DNA of 64,000 nt from Sphingobacteriales bacterium (GTDB lineage: Bacteria > Bacteroidota > Bacteroidia > Chitinophagales > Chitinophagaceae): assembly GCA_016708305.1 (NCBI GenBank), contig JADJGB010000008.1:186001-250000 (forward strand), given 5' to 3'. The position numbers and the translations under genes are program-made. The notes beneath the pieces are model-generated. The model saw nothing but the letters and a program-made list of their open reading frames with translations, was not told the DNA's origin and searched no databases. Shown one piece after another: positions 10,031-20,387 of the stretch. Every line of letters starts with the position of its first letter. Position 1 is the stretch's first letter.

Positions 10031-11334
10031 ATGAATTCATTCGAAGTAAGAGGAGGAAAGAAATTACAAGGCGAAATTATTCCGCAAGGCGCTAAAAATG
10101 AGGCGCTGCAGGTTATCAGCGCTGTTTTGCTTACACCGGAAGAAGTTACCATCCACAATATTCCCAATATACTTGACGTAAACCTGCTTATTGATCTTTT
10201 AGATGATATGGGTGTGAAAATCAAGCGATTATCCTCCGATGGGTGTTCGTTCAAAGCAGATGACGTAAATATAGATTATCTGCACAGCGAAGCATTTAAA
10301 AAGAAAAGCGGCAGGCTTCGCGGATCGGTAATGCTGGCAGGCGCCATGCTTGCCCGATACAAAAAGCATTTATTCCCAAACCAGGAGGCGATAAAATCGG
10401 GCGGAGGCGATTAGATACCCACGTCATCGGTTTTGAAAAATTAGGCACCGGTTTCGAATATAATCAGGAGGACGGATTTTTTCATCTAACGGCTAAAGAA
10501 CTGAAGGGAACCTATATGCTGTTAGACGAACCCTCGGTAACAGGTACTGCCAATATTATCATGGCCGCCTCAATGGCTAAGGGGACAACCACCGTCTATA
10601 ATGCAGCCTGCGAGCCTTATGTACAACAACTTTGTCAGATGCTAAACCGTATGGGCGCTAAAATCAGTGGTATTGGAAGTAATCTGCTCACCATCGAAGG
10701 AGTTAATTATCTGGGAGGTACTACCCATACACTGCTACCCGATATGATTGAAGTGGGTTCCTTCATTGGTTTGGCCGCCATGACCCAAAGCGATATTACC
10801 ATCCGAAATGCAGGAATTGATGACCTTGGAATTATCCTTGATAAATTTAGATTACTTGGTATCCAAATAGATATTAATGGCGAAGATATTCATATTCCAT
10901 CTCAGGAGAGCTATACCATACAACGATATTTTGACGGTGGCGTGCTCAGTATTTATGACCATCCCTGGCCAGGTTTTACACCCGACTTGCTGAGTATCGT
11001 TTTGGTAACGGCCATACAGGCTCATGGCAGCGTGCTTATCCATCAAAAAATGTTTGAAAGCCGTTTGTTTTTTGTAGATAAGCTCATCGAGATGGGTGCA
11101 CAGATCATCCTTTGCGATCCGCACCGGGCAGTAGTCATCGGTCTGGAGCGCGAGCAAAAACTCAGAGGTATAACCATGAGCAGCCCCGACATCAGGGCGG
11201 GTGTGGCATTGTTGATTGCGGCGCTAAGCGCAGAAGGAAAGAGCATTATTCAGAATATCGAACAAATTGACCGTGGATATCAGAATATTGATGAGCGATT
11301 GAGATTGTTGGGGGCCGATATAAAAAGAATTTAA
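10031..11334 (+). CDS. murA: UDP-N-acetylglucosamine 1-carboxyvinyltransferase MurA (frame broken once)
   Basis: First committed enzyme of peptidoglycan synthesis; it adds enolpyruvate from PEP to UDP-GlcNAc. The start MNSFEVRGGKKLQGEI with GAKNEALQVI is the standard MurA N-terminus, and GRRRLDTH, the second alpha/beta barrel and the C-terminus LLGADIKRI follow. The frame breaks at the A5 run 10361-10365; an A6 would read RYKKAFIPKPGGDKIGRRRLDTH straight through. The corrected length is about 435 aa. The gene is normally essential, so the break is very likely a sequencing error. Confidence 0.92.
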
Positions 11335-11437
11335 TACTATCTTTACAGAGGTTGTTTTACAAAAAAATGCCGTAAACCCCGTTTCATCACCACCGCTTTC
11401 TGTTGGTTTTGAAATTTTTTGTACCTAAAAATTATTT

Positions 11438-12007
11438 ATGCAAAGTAAACTCGTTACCATCAACGCGCCATCAGGAGCAGGAAAAACCTCCATTACCCAT
11501 TATTTATTAGAAAAAGTCCCTCCACTAACATTTTCGGTATCGGCAGCCACCCGAAAGGCAAGAAGCGGGGAGGTAAACGGGAGGGATTATTATTTTATGT
11601 CGGTGGATGAGTTCCGAAAAAAAATTCAGAACAATGAATTTTTAGAATGGGAAATGGTTTACGAAAGCAAATATTACGGAACGCTCCGTTCCGAAATCGA
11701 AAGGCTTTGGAGCGACGATAAAATCCCGCTTTTAGACATTGACGTAAAAGGCGCTATCCATGTGCAGCAACAATATCCGGACAACAGCCTTTCCATTTTT
11801 ATTGAGCCGCCATCCATCAAGGAACTTCACAAAAGACTGCTCTCGCGCGGTACCGAAACCGAAGAATCGTTACAAACCCGAATCAATAAGGCAGAATACG
11901 AATTGAGTTTTATGCACCACTTTGACAAGGTAATCGTAAACGACGATCTTCAGGAAGCTTGTGACGAAGCCGAAAAGATGGTAATGAAATTTTTGGGTGT
12001 TAAGTAA
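11438..12007 (+). CDS. gmk: Guanylate kinase
   Basis: Phosphorylates GMP to GDP with ATP in the cytoplasm. The P-loop APSGAGKTS is at residues 10-18, followed by the GMP-binding segment SAATRKARSGEVNGRDYYF and the family motif FLEWEMVYESKYYGT. The length is 189 aa, normal for the family. The ATG at 11438 is 9 residues before the P-loop, as usual. Confidence 0.95.
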   Translation: MQSKLVTINAPSGAGKTSITHYLLEKVPPLTFSVSAATRKARSGEVNGRDYYFMSVDEFRKKIQNNEFLEWEMVYESKYYGTLRSEIERLWSDDKIPLLDIDVKGAIHVQQQYPDNSLSIFIEPPSIKELHKRLLSRGTETEESLQTRINKAEYELSFMHHFDKVIVNDDLQEACDEAEKMVMKFLGVK

Positions 12008-12072
12008 GTGGCAGATATAATTGCTGCTCTTGTTTTTTTACATTTTCACTTTTATTCTTTTATCTTTATCCT

Positions 12073-13320
12073 ATGGATATGATTTTAATTATATGGATTT
12101 TGTCATTCTTATTCATGGCTTTCTTTGCGGGAGTAGAGATGGCTTTTTTCAGCGCCAGCAGATTAAATATTGAACTGAGAAGAAATCAAGGTGCAAAATC
12201 CGGAAAGATATTGGGCAAATTTGTTGACTCGCCGGCTGTTTTTTTGAGCACCACAATTATTGGTTTTGTCATTGCACTTACTGCCTTTGTTTTGTTTACC
12301 AGTCAGGTTTCGGCAAGGGTTTGGCCCTTCCTCCACATTGAGTCGCGTACGGCTCAAATTGTTCTGGAGATTTTTGCCAACGCTTTGATTGTGCTCGTTT
12401 TTGTAGAATTTATCCCCCGTGCAGTTTTTAGAGCCCACAGCAATGCGCTACTTCGTTGGTTAGCCCATATTATTAATTTCTTCTACTGGCTTCTGGAGCC
12501 AATTACCATAGCATTTTTTAAATTGTCAGACTGGATACTGAAATATGTTTTCAACGTGCGGCTTGATAAAAGTAAATCACCCTTCAACCGCAGCGACCTC
12601 AGATTTTTATTTAGAGACAACGTAAAAGAAATGATGGATGACGAAACCAGTACGCAACTATTGGAAAATGCACAGGAACTGCCCAATGTAAGAATCCGTC
12701 AGTGTCTGGTGCCCCGAAAAGAAATTGTGGCAATAGAAATCAATGCTACCATTGCCGAATTGGTGCTAAAATTTACCGAAACCAAGCGCAGTCGTATTAT
12801 CATTTATGAAGACAATATTGATAATATTCTGGGCTATGTGCATGAGTTAGACCTGTTTAAGAAACCGGATGCCATAAAGCCTATAATTTTACCGATACCG
12901 GCTGTGCCGGAAAGCATGGGTGCCCTGAATCTGATCAACAAATTCAGCAAGGAAGGTAAAAGTATTGCATGGGTAGTGGATGAGTTTGGCGGTACCGCAG
13001 GTATCATCACCATTGAGGATGTGCTGGAAGAACTCTTTGGCGAAATTCAGGATGAATACGATACCGAAGTTTTTGTGGAAAAAAGAATTGCCGAAGATGA
13101 ATATATTTTTTCAGGCAGATTGGAACTCGATTACCTCGAAGAAAAATATAACCTGAACTTTGAAGAATACGACACCGAAACACTTTCCGGATATATTATT
13201 GAACACTTTGAAACCATCCCCACTCAAAAAGAAAGAATCATTATTGGCAACTATGAATTTGACATCGTTTCGGTAAGCGATACACGAATTGAAGTAGTAA
13301 AATTGAGAAGGTTGAAATAG
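12073..13320 (+). CDS. CNNM-type membrane protein with CBS and CorC/HlyC domains (GldE-like)
   Basis: A 415-aa inner-membrane protein. Residues 1-180 form a CNNM/DUF21 domain with three to four membrane segments. Next come two CBS domains (the second with VVDEFGGTAGIITIEDVLEELFG) and a C-terminal CorC_HlyC transporter-associated domain. Relatives are annotated as hemolysin-family or divalent-cation efflux proteins. The gliding-associated GldE of Flavobacteria has the same layout, but there are no other gliding genes here to support that name. It follows gmk by 65 nt. Confidence 0.75.
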   Translation: MDMILIIWILSFLFMAFFAGVEMAFFSASRLNIELRRNQGAKSGKILGKFVDSPAVFLSTTIIGFVIALTAFVLFTSQVSARVWPFLHIESRTAQIVLEIFANALIVLVFVEFIPRAVFRAHSNALLRWLAHIINFFYWLLEPITIAFFKLSDWILKYVFNVRLDKSKSPFNRSDLRFLFRDNVKEMMDDETSTQLLENAQELPNVRIRQCLVPRKEIVAIEINATIAELVLKFTETKRSRIIIYEDNIDNILGYVHELDLFKKPDAIKPIILPIPAVPESMGALNLINKFSKEGKSIAWVVDEFGGTAGIITIEDVLEELFGEIQDEYDTEVFVEKRIAEDEYIFSGRLELDYLEEKYNLNFEEYDTETLSGYIIEHFETIPTQKERIIIGNYEFDIVSVSDTRIEVVKLRRLK

Positions 13321-13521
13321 TGGCGGACAAGTTGGGTGACCCAAAGATTTTCACATCTTGAATATGAATGGCTAACGAGGTCGCTTCCAGATTACTTCAA
13401 TAATATTCAGTGATAAAACACACTAACTGACCTAAAATAATATTTTATCTTTCAGTTTTTATGAATGAGGCATTTTAGAATATTTATCGAGATTTTGGAG
13501 TATTTTGGGTTTCACCCTTGC
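13321..13521. other. Intergenic spacer, no gene seen
   Basis: Part of the 304-nt gap before dps. The remainder, 13522-13624, holds the dps promoter and leader. Confidence 0.5.
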
Positions 13522-13552
13522 TTGTTAATCTCAAAAAAATATAGTATATTTG
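13522..13552 (+). promoter_or_regulatory. Bacteroidota-type promoter of dps
   Basis: The -33 element TTG at 13522-13524, exactly 20 nt, then the -7 element TATATTTG at 13545-13552 fit the TTG/TAnnTTTG consensus of the Bacteroidota primary sigma factor. It lies 72 nt upstream of the dps ATG. Confidence 0.75.
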
Positions 13553-13624
13553 AAACCCCTGTTTGAGATTGGAACCAGAAGAATTTCAATAGTTTATTTA
13601 GATTAATATTTAAAAATATATTTT

Positions 13625-14098
13625 ATGAGTGAATTAAACAGAATTGGACTTGATGTAAACAAGTCTCAGAATTTGGCAGAAAAATTAAACGTGTTATTGG
13701 CAAATTATTCTTTTTTTTATCAGAATGTTCGCGGTTACCACTGGAATATTAAAGGTGAAAAATTCTTTGAGCTCCATTTGAATGTTGAAGAACTGTATAA
13801 TGACATTTTTTTAAAAATTGATTAAGTTTCAGAAAGATTATTAACACTCGGCTTTGCACCGAACCATAACTTTTCTGATTACAGTAAAGTGTCAACAGTG
13901 AATGAAAGTTCGGAAGTTTCTGATGGGAACCTGGCTGTAAAGAACATTCTCGACTCCTTCAAAACCATTATTACCCTGCAGAGAGAACTGTTGGATCTGT
14001 CTGCAGATGCTGATGATGAGGGAACCAATGCCTTAATGAGTGATTACATCCGCGCTCAGGAAAAACTGGTTTGGATGTATTCAGCTTATTTGAAATAA
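13625..14098 (+). CDS. dps: Dps-family ferritin-like DNA-binding protein, interrupted by an in-frame stop
   Basis: Dps proteins form 12-mers that oxidise and store iron and protect DNA under oxidative stress. The dinuclear-site residues are visible: H39 in GYHWNIKG, H51 in FELH and D66 in FLKID. Codon 67 is TAA (13823-13825), where relatives usually have Glu (DE-x-x-ER). The same frame then continues VSERLLTLGF to a normal C-terminus, with the fourth ligand E70 beyond the stop. Full length would be 157 aa. A single G-to-T change from GAA explains the stop; it may be an error or a real null allele. A strong promoter precedes it and a terminator follows. Confidence 0.83.
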
Positions 14099-14121
14099 TC
14101 AACTGCTATTAAATCATTTTT

Positions 14122-14175
14122 CAGGGTCAGAAATTATGGGCATATTATGTCTATAATTACTAACCCTGTTTTTTT
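14122..14175 (+). terminator. Rho-independent terminator after dps
   Basis: The outer stem CAGGGT (14122-14127) pairs with ACCCTG (14163-14168), with an inner AATTAT/ATAATT stem. A T7 tract follows on the plus strand. Confidence 0.7.
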
Positions 14176-15423
14176 ATTCCATTTCTGAGGCGGGAACCTG
14201 CTTCAGCCAATCCAATACCTCATTGATATAAACTTCACCCACCATTTCGCTCAGGCTGGTTTGAGAGATATATCTGTATCTTTTGAAGCTGTCAAAATCA
14301 ACCTTTGTGAGCATATATCCGAAAGCATCATTGGTCAAACCGAATAAAAACGGTTTCCGGGTTTTCATCTTTCGTTTTATGTAATAGCCAATATTTGGTA
14401 ATGCTTCTCCGGGTACTGTTACTATTTGAGCCGTGCCGATATTCAACAGATTTAACACTGTGGAGGCAGAATCATTTTCAAACCCTTTGTATTCAAGCGG
14501 AGAAAATTTTATAATTGCCTTCATGATTTCATTGTCCACCGGAAGGCTAATTTTTCTGGCGGCACAAAACAAAGAGGGATTTTTTTCAACCGGCGCATTT
14601 TCTATGATTGCCATCACCTGATCGGCCAGCAGATTCCCGATTCTAATACAATCTTCCCAATCATTCGCTTCTTTTCCTTCTGGCCGGCGGTTGTCAGCCG
14701 TAACCATTCCGCCTTGTGCACTATTCATAAAAATGGCCATTCCTCCTCCGGCTGCCTCAATTCTTTCGTATAATGGTCCGCAAAGATCGGGGCTGAGAAT
14801 GCTCTCCCCGAACCTATTATTTCAGGGTGAATCGCATAGTTTACCAAAGTAGCAATCGGTTTGCCCGGTAGATCCAAAGCCTGAATAACACCACATCGCG
14901 GGTCATACAAATCGGGTGCATAATAATTATAGGCTATTTTCCCTTTGGCTTCGCCCACAGCAATTTTTAAGCTCGCGGGTTTTAGATTCTTTAAGGCTTC
15001 ATTTACTGCATCGGCAACCTGTTGAATGCACCAGTTCAAATATTTCAGGTTAGCCGATACATAACCTGTCTCATCAGGAAAGCCATAAGCATCGGGAGCG
15101 CTATGCGTATGGGAAACGCCAATCAATACATTTTGGGGAGGGATTCCTTTAATCAACGCTCTGGATTTGTCGCCTAATGCGGCAGGCCATCCCAAATTGT
15201 CAATACTTACAATGGCAACTCTGGTTTCTCCCTTTTCAAAAACCAGCGCACGCGCAAACAAATCCCCTTTCTTTTCTTTTACCGGTTTTGATGACCCGAT
15301 ACCGCCAGAAACAGGTAATAAAGGATCTGGAGTAATCACTCTGTAAGCAGCTCCTGCCTTAAACGCTTGTCCTGCTAATTGATTGATAATTAATAAGAAA
15401 CAAAAGTAAAGACGATATTTTGT
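14174..15423 (-). CDS. Neutral/alkaline ceramidase-like hydrolase (frame broken; start unclear)
   Basis: Resembles the N-terminal domain of neutral/alkaline non-lysosomal ceramidases. Motifs are ITPDPLLPVSGG, GVSHTHSAPDAYG (metal-ligand His pair), VNYAIHPEIIG, AIFMNSAQGGMVTADN, and TVPGEALPNIG with a downstream GYML. The frame shifts near 14772; one added T would join DHLYERIEAAGGG. Upstream of the first methionine-like codon (GTG, 15339) the frame continues into a hydrophobic leader (YFCFLLIINQLAG), so the real start lies near 15420, but no ATG is present there. The product would be exported. It abuts the acyl-CoA ligase gene upstream on the same strand. The substrate is unknown; these family members may act on other amides or esters. 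Confidence 0.65.
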
Positions 15424-15446
15424 ATAATTGATTTACTATTCATTGG

Positions 15447-17105
15447 TCATAATTCATTGTTTTCAACCCTGGCTCTAATGAGTTTTTTATCAATCTTTCC
15501 AACACTGGTTTTTGGTATTTCGTTTATGAAACGCATCTCATCGGGCACTGCCCATTTGCTTAAGTAACCGATCTTTACAAATTGTTGCAGGTGTTGCTTA
15601 ATAGCATCAATATCGGTGTTTTGACCTTCGGCAAGTACTATCAGCGCTAAAGGTCTTTCGCCCCATTTATCATCCGAAATTCCAATAATTGCTGTTTCTT
15701 TCACTGCCGGATGTGCCGATATAAGGCTTTCCAGTGCCAAGGACGAAATCCATTCACCACCAGATTTTATGACATCTTTTTTGCGGTCGCATATTATCAC
15801 CGTCCCATTCGGTTCCACCCAGGCCATATCACCGGTGTGCATGTAACCATATTTCCACAGTTCCTCGCTTCTTTCTTTTTCTTTATAATAGGTTTGTGTG
15901 AGCCATGGTGCCCGAACTACAATTTCGCCAATTGTTTTTCCATCATGAGGAAGGAAATTTCCTACTTCATCCATCAATCTCAAGTCAACCATCAATACCG
16001 GCCTTCCGGTTTTTATTCTCTCATTTGCTTCTTCTTCTTTATCCATTGAAGCAAATTTTCCTTTCGGAATATAAGGTACTGTCAAAACCGGGCAGGTTTC
16101 TGATAAACCATAGCCTGCAATAATATCAATACCCAATGCCATAGCTCCTTTTGCCAGCCCCTTCGGTAATGCCGAACCGCCAATGATGACTCTGAAAAAA
16201 GAAATATCCAGTTCTTTCACTTTGGGATTAGTTATCAATAAGCCTAATATGGTAGGCACACAATGTGAGAAGGTGACACGATGAGTGAGTATTAGTTTAA
16301 TCAACATTTCAGGTTCATATTGTCCGGGATATACCTGCTTCATCCCCAGCATGGTGGCAATATAAGGCATACCCCAGGCATGCACATGAAACATGGGGGT
16401 TAATGGCATATATACGTCCGTAGAATGAATCCTCACGGGCGAATCTACGGCGCTAAGTGAAGCGGCAACAGCCAGTGTATGAAGTACTAACTGACGATGC
16501 GAAAAGCAAACTCCCTTTGGAAGACCTGTGGTACCCGTTGTGTAAAACAGGGTGGCCATGCTGTTTTCGTCAAATTCTGGAAATCTGTATTCGTCAGATT
16601 GCGCTGCCAGCAATTCTTCGTATTCGCCTGCAAAGACAACACCGGACGGTGCCGCCCGATCACTATCTTTTATTAATATATATTTTTCAACAGTTTGTAA
16701 TCCTTCTTTTATGAGGGTTACTAATGGAAATATCGTTTCGTGGCAAAAGACAATTTTATCTTCAGCATGGTTCATGGTGTAGCTTACCTGCTCGGGCGAT
16801 AAACGATAGTTGATGGTATGCAACACTGCGCCAATCATCGGAACTGCAAAATACAATTCTAAGTAACGATGGCTGTCAAACTCAAGCACACCTACCACAT
16901 CTCCGGCACCAATACCCATTGCGTTGAGCGCATTAGCTAATTTTGCCGCTCTTTTATGGAGTGTCCGATAGTTCATACTAAACCGGTCTCTATAGAAAAT
17001 CTCCTTGTCAGGCTCATAATGTAAAGACTGGTCTAAAATAGATTTTATCAGCAACCCCGGATTAAATGCAGACTCGGAAGGTAATATTGGAAGTGTCTTC
17101 TTCAT
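15447..17105 (-). CDS. Acyl-CoA ligase (long-chain fatty-acid--CoA ligase type)
   Basis: A 552-aa ANL-superfamily enzyme that activates a carboxylate to acyl-AMP and then acyl-CoA. Core motifs are YTTGTTGLPKGV (P-loop, about residue 190), AGYGLSETCPV, YMHTGDMAW, DRKKDVIKSGGEWISS and the C-terminal lysine motif PKTSVGKIDKK. The sequence is closest to medium/long-chain fatty acyl-CoA synthetases of the DMSP/FadD13 type; the exact substrate cannot be read. It lies 143 nt after the PhoPQ-type hydrolase gene and just before the ceramidase-like gene on the same strand. Confidence 0.85.
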   Translation of the reverse strand: MKKTLPILPSESAFNPGLLIKSILDQSLHYEPDKEIFYRDRFSMNYRTLHKRAAKLANALNAMGIGAGDVVGVLEFDSHRYLELYFAVPMIGAVLHTINYRLSPEQVSYTMNHAEDKIVFCHETIFPLVTLIKEGLQTVEKYILIKDSDRAAPSGVVFAGEYEELLAAQSDEYRFPEFDENSMATLFYTTGTTGLPKGVCFSHRQLVLHTLAVAASLSAVDSPVRIHSTDVYMPLTPMFHVHAWGMPYIATMLGMKQVYPGQYEPEMLIKLILTHRVTFSHCVPTILGLLITNPKVKELDISFFRVIIGGSALPKGLAKGAMALGIDIIAGYGLSETCPVLTVPYIPKGKFASMDKEEEANERIKTGRPVLMVDLRLMDEVGNFLPHDGKTIGEIVVRAPWLTQTYYKEKERSEELWKYGYMHTGDMAWVEPNGTVIICDRKKDVIKSGGEWISSLALESLISAHPAVKETAIIGISDDKWGERPLALIVLAEGQNTDIDAIKQHLQQFVKIGYLSKWAVPDEMRFINEIPKTSVGKIDKKLIRARVENNEL

Positions 17106-17248
17106 AATATTTGAATAAGAAATATTTTTTTTAAATATTGATTCTTATTATAATTACTAATGCCGACCACTGAAAATATCCTTCAATGGCGGCATATAGT
17201 AAAAGTGTCTCTTTTCCTATCAGAAAAGAAGCCGGATAAGCTATTGTA

Positions 17249-18619
17249 TTACAATATTTTTTTATTATCAGTCATAAACGCCCTGGTGCTCACATTGTAC
17301 TTACCGCCATTGGCATCCTTGTATATCAAATCAATATAAAATGAATGATAGCCGGTTTTAGGAAGATTTTCTGCAACTGTAAATTTACCGGTATTGGTAA
17401 TATTCAAGTCTCTGCTTTCCCACTTTTCATTTCTGAAATCCTTATCTGTGGAGTTGGCATACCAAAGTTTAGCGTCTTCCAGAATATCTTTTGTAGCATT
17501 TACAGTAATTTTTACTTTGCCTCTTTTTACCTTTGTTTTCCAGCTATCGGCAGGATAGGCCGCATTGTTGAGTGATATTCCAAAAAAGGCGCTCAACGCA
17601 TTAAATGCAGAGATTCCTCCACCCAGATTATGACCTGCATTGGGAGTATAATTGATAAGATTAATACCGGGAATATCACTCAGATAATTTTTTACATTAT
17701 CTATTACCCAGTACTCATCATTGGTTCCCATAAAAAGCAACTTAGGTTTGTCCAATAATTTTCTATATGAATAAGGGTCAATCATTTTAATGATGGCTGC
17801 GCCACTTTCGCTCCGCATATCATCCACAATACCCAGTTTTACATAATCATTAATTTGCTCTCTATATTGGCCATAAGCATTAATCTGATAGGTAAGGTTT
17901 TTTGGCATATTCAAAATATCAATTACCATCGGCCCTATAGCCTTCACACGGCTGTCCATAGCGCCTGTAAGCCAGGTTGTCCATCCTCTTTTAGATGCTC
18001 CCGAAACCACAAAACGGTTAATTTGATGGTCTCTATTTTTTTTCATAAACTCCTGAATGGCATCCATTGCCCTCACCGCACTCTTTGTCATGGGGAATAA
18101 TAAGGGTTTTGAATAATCATTATCGTTTTTAAAGTCATGTAACGTTTTCGAAATGAGCGCATCTTCTGTAAGTCCATTGTACAAAGGCTGGTTGGGCACC
18201 TGACTCAAAATAGCTACTGTGGCCTTATTTTTGACGGCCATTGCATTAAAAAATAAATTCAGTTTATCATCGGGTTTTTTCCAGTTAGGCAAACCGTTTT
18301 TTACACTTCCCCCTGTAATGAAAAGCATGGCTCCGTCATAATTATTTTCCTTGGGAACAAAAATGGTCAATTGATGCGTCCATACAATATTTTGCCAGGT
18401 CTGAGAAGTGAGTAATAAACTGTAAATAGTAACCTCATCCGATTCGTAAGTATCCTTGAGTTCCCAGTTGTAGGATTTATCTCCATTATTCAGATAGGAT
18501 ACAAGTGCATTATCAGGCGTAATGGTTACCGCCGAGTTTTGCATCTGCGCCGATACAGAAAAGAGGAAAAGAAAAGGTAGTAATAGGGTAATTAAGATTT
18601 TTGAAAAATTAAACTTCAT
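17249..18619 (-). CDS. PhoPQ-activated pathogenicity-related (PqaA-type) alpha/beta hydrolase
   Basis: A 456-aa exported protein with a signal peptide (residues 1-24, ending VSAQ). The body is an alpha/beta hydrolase of the PhoPQ-related family: nucleophile motif VVSGASKRGWTTW near residue 205, acid motif FMGTNDEYW near 295, and histidine motif NAGHNLGGG near 325. The natural substrate of this family is not established. It follows the SusD gene by 47 nt on the same strand, which suggests it processes what the SusC/D pair binds. Confidence 0.8.
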   Translation of the reverse strand: MKFNFSKILITLLLPFLFLFSVSAQMQNSAVTITPDNALVSYLNNGDKSYNWELKDTYESDEVTIYSLLLTSQTWQNIVWTHQLTIFVPKENNYDGAMLFITGGSVKNGLPNWKKPDDKLNLFFNAMAVKNKATVAILSQVPNQPLYNGLTEDALISKTLHDFKNDNDYSKPLLFPMTKSAVRAMDAIQEFMKKNRDHQINRFVVSGASKRGWTTWLTGAMDSRVKAIGPMVIDILNMPKNLTYQINAYGQYREQINDYVKLGIVDDMRSESGAAIIKMIDPYSYRKLLDKPKLLFMGTNDEYWVIDNVKNYLSDIPGINLINYTPNAGHNLGGGISAFNALSAFFGISLNNAAYPADSWKTKVKRGKVKITVNATKDILEDAKLWYANSTDKDFRNEKWESRDLNITNTGKFTVAENLPKTGYHSFYIDLIYKDANGGKYNVSTRAFMTDNKKIL

Positions 18620-18666
18620 TTTGTTTTGCTTTATTTAATGATTGATTTTAAAATGATAAAAAATGT

Positions 18667-20366
18667 TTACCAGGGTTTTCCGGTTCCCTGTATCAGCCAC
18701 ATTTTTGACCATGGGCTGTTTTTGGGACCGTTTGCGCCAAATGCTGAGTTTGTTGTAGTTTCTAATTTACCGGCTGCCGCCTCTTCATTGGCAGTATTTA
18801 ATTTTTGTTCGTCCAGTGGGTAATAGAACCTTACCGGTAATACAGGAGCTAAGGTTTTCCCGGGCACCCCTTTCAGTTCTGGATAGCCGGTACGCCTGAA
18901 ATCAAACCATGATTCTGTGGCATTTGACCAGTTGGCGATCCATTTTTGAGCAAGGATTTGCTTCTGCGTGCCATCGTACTTAACACTCGGCTGGGCAATG
19001 TATGCTGCATAGGAACCTGAAATACCCCATGCATCGAATGAGGCTTTCACACCTGCATTATAAGCTGCCTCGGCACCCCCGGTTGCCCATCCTTTTTGTG
19101 CTGCTTCGGCCAAAATAAACTGAACTTCGGCTGCCGATAATAATCTTGTCTTTAGGAGCGGCCCTTTGGCGCTCTGATAAATATCATTGAGCCAGGAAAC
19201 GTGTGGATTTCTGGATGCCTGATTTAGATCGGGGCTAAGGTTATAGGCTTGTGGTCCTGTTAAGGCAATCGGTAATCCGACATAATTGGGTCCCTGATTA
19301 ATGTCGTTTAATGTCAACCCCTGGAAGTAACGATATCGGTAGAAATAACCCTAACCTTACGAGGTTCGCCATTGACAATTGTATCCCTTATTTTGTCTGA
19401 ATTGGGTGGAAGATTTTCATTCACCAGAATGAAAATCTGCACTTTGTTTGCCCACAAAGCAATGCGCGGATCTTTTAGGGCTAAAAGCGTTTTTACAAAC
19501 GGATCAGCCATTTTTATCCTTCGATAAGTACTGGCATCAGAAGGGTCATAAGTAACATTTGTGGGCCAGGAGTCGCCTGTTCCGTTTCCGGCGAAGGCCA
19601 TAGTAGCGTCATCGGCAGCAGCAGTGATAATCGGATATTGGGTTTGATTGGCATAGATTTTTTCAATACCGGTTTTTGCTACAGCGCTTATCTTGTCCGA
19701 AACCCGCATATAATAACGCAGCGCCAATGAATTGGCCAGCTTGCGCCATTTTGCAGCATTGCCCTGATAATACACGTCTGCAGCGCCTAATTTATTGGGA
19801 TAATCATTTTGGCTTTTTGATAAAAGCGTATTTGCTTTCTCCAAATTTGCCAAAATATCAGTGTAAATAGACTGCTGATCCTGATATGCAGGAAAGGTAT
19901 TTGCCTGCCCGCCCAAATTACCTTGCAGTGCAGTTGTGTAAGGTATGTCGCCATACAGATCGGAAATCAGCCCAAAAACCATTGCATTCATCACCAGGCT
20001 AATCCCCTCCAACAATTCATCTTTGGATGCAACGGCCTTATCGTAAACAAACTGATTGTTACGTAGAATAGAATAATAACCCGACCAGTCATTGCTTCCT
20101 CCCCAGTCATAGTTATTATGTCCACCGGCCCATCCGTCTTTTTGTGTATATTGCATCACACCGGCCACATCGCCAAATCCAAGTGTGGTAAATGCCCTTC
20201 CTGTTTCGGTAAGCACTGTAGATATTACCAGATTCGGATTGGCTTTATCGGGGTCGGCCCCGTTAGGATTTTCATTTAGTTTTTCCAAATACTTTGTACA
20301 AGAAAACAAAATAGCTGATGCGGCTAAAATGAAGAGTGTTGTATATATGATTTTGATAGTCTTCAT
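18667..20366 (-). CDS. SusD/RagB-like outer-membrane lipoprotein (frame broken once)
   Basis: Surface nutrient-binding lipoprotein partnered with the SusC porin. The signal peptide ends in a lipobox (AILFSC, Cys about residue 23), followed by the SusD-like N-terminus (LNENPNGADPDKANPN) and TPR-type helices. The C-terminal part carries the typical ESWFDFRRTGYPEL and LPVRFYYPLDEQKLN segments. The frame shifts between about 19320 and 19345; the shifted frame reads RYFQGLTLNDINQGPNYVG. The combined length, ~566 aa, suits a SusD-like_2-type protein. It lies 21 nt downstream of susC. Confidence 0.87.
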
Positions 20367-20387
20367 AATTATATCGTTTTCAATTAC

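Noticed and set aside
10411..10520. Gap inside murA as a real gene boundary
   Set aside because: The intervening sequence encodes GRRRLDTHVIGFEKLG in the shifted frame, so it is one gene with a one-base error.
17106..17248. Hairpins between acyl-CoA ligase and PqaA-type gene as a terminator
   Set aside because: TGCCG/CGGCA and CTTTTC/GAAAAG stems are short and lack a clear T tract on the minus strand.
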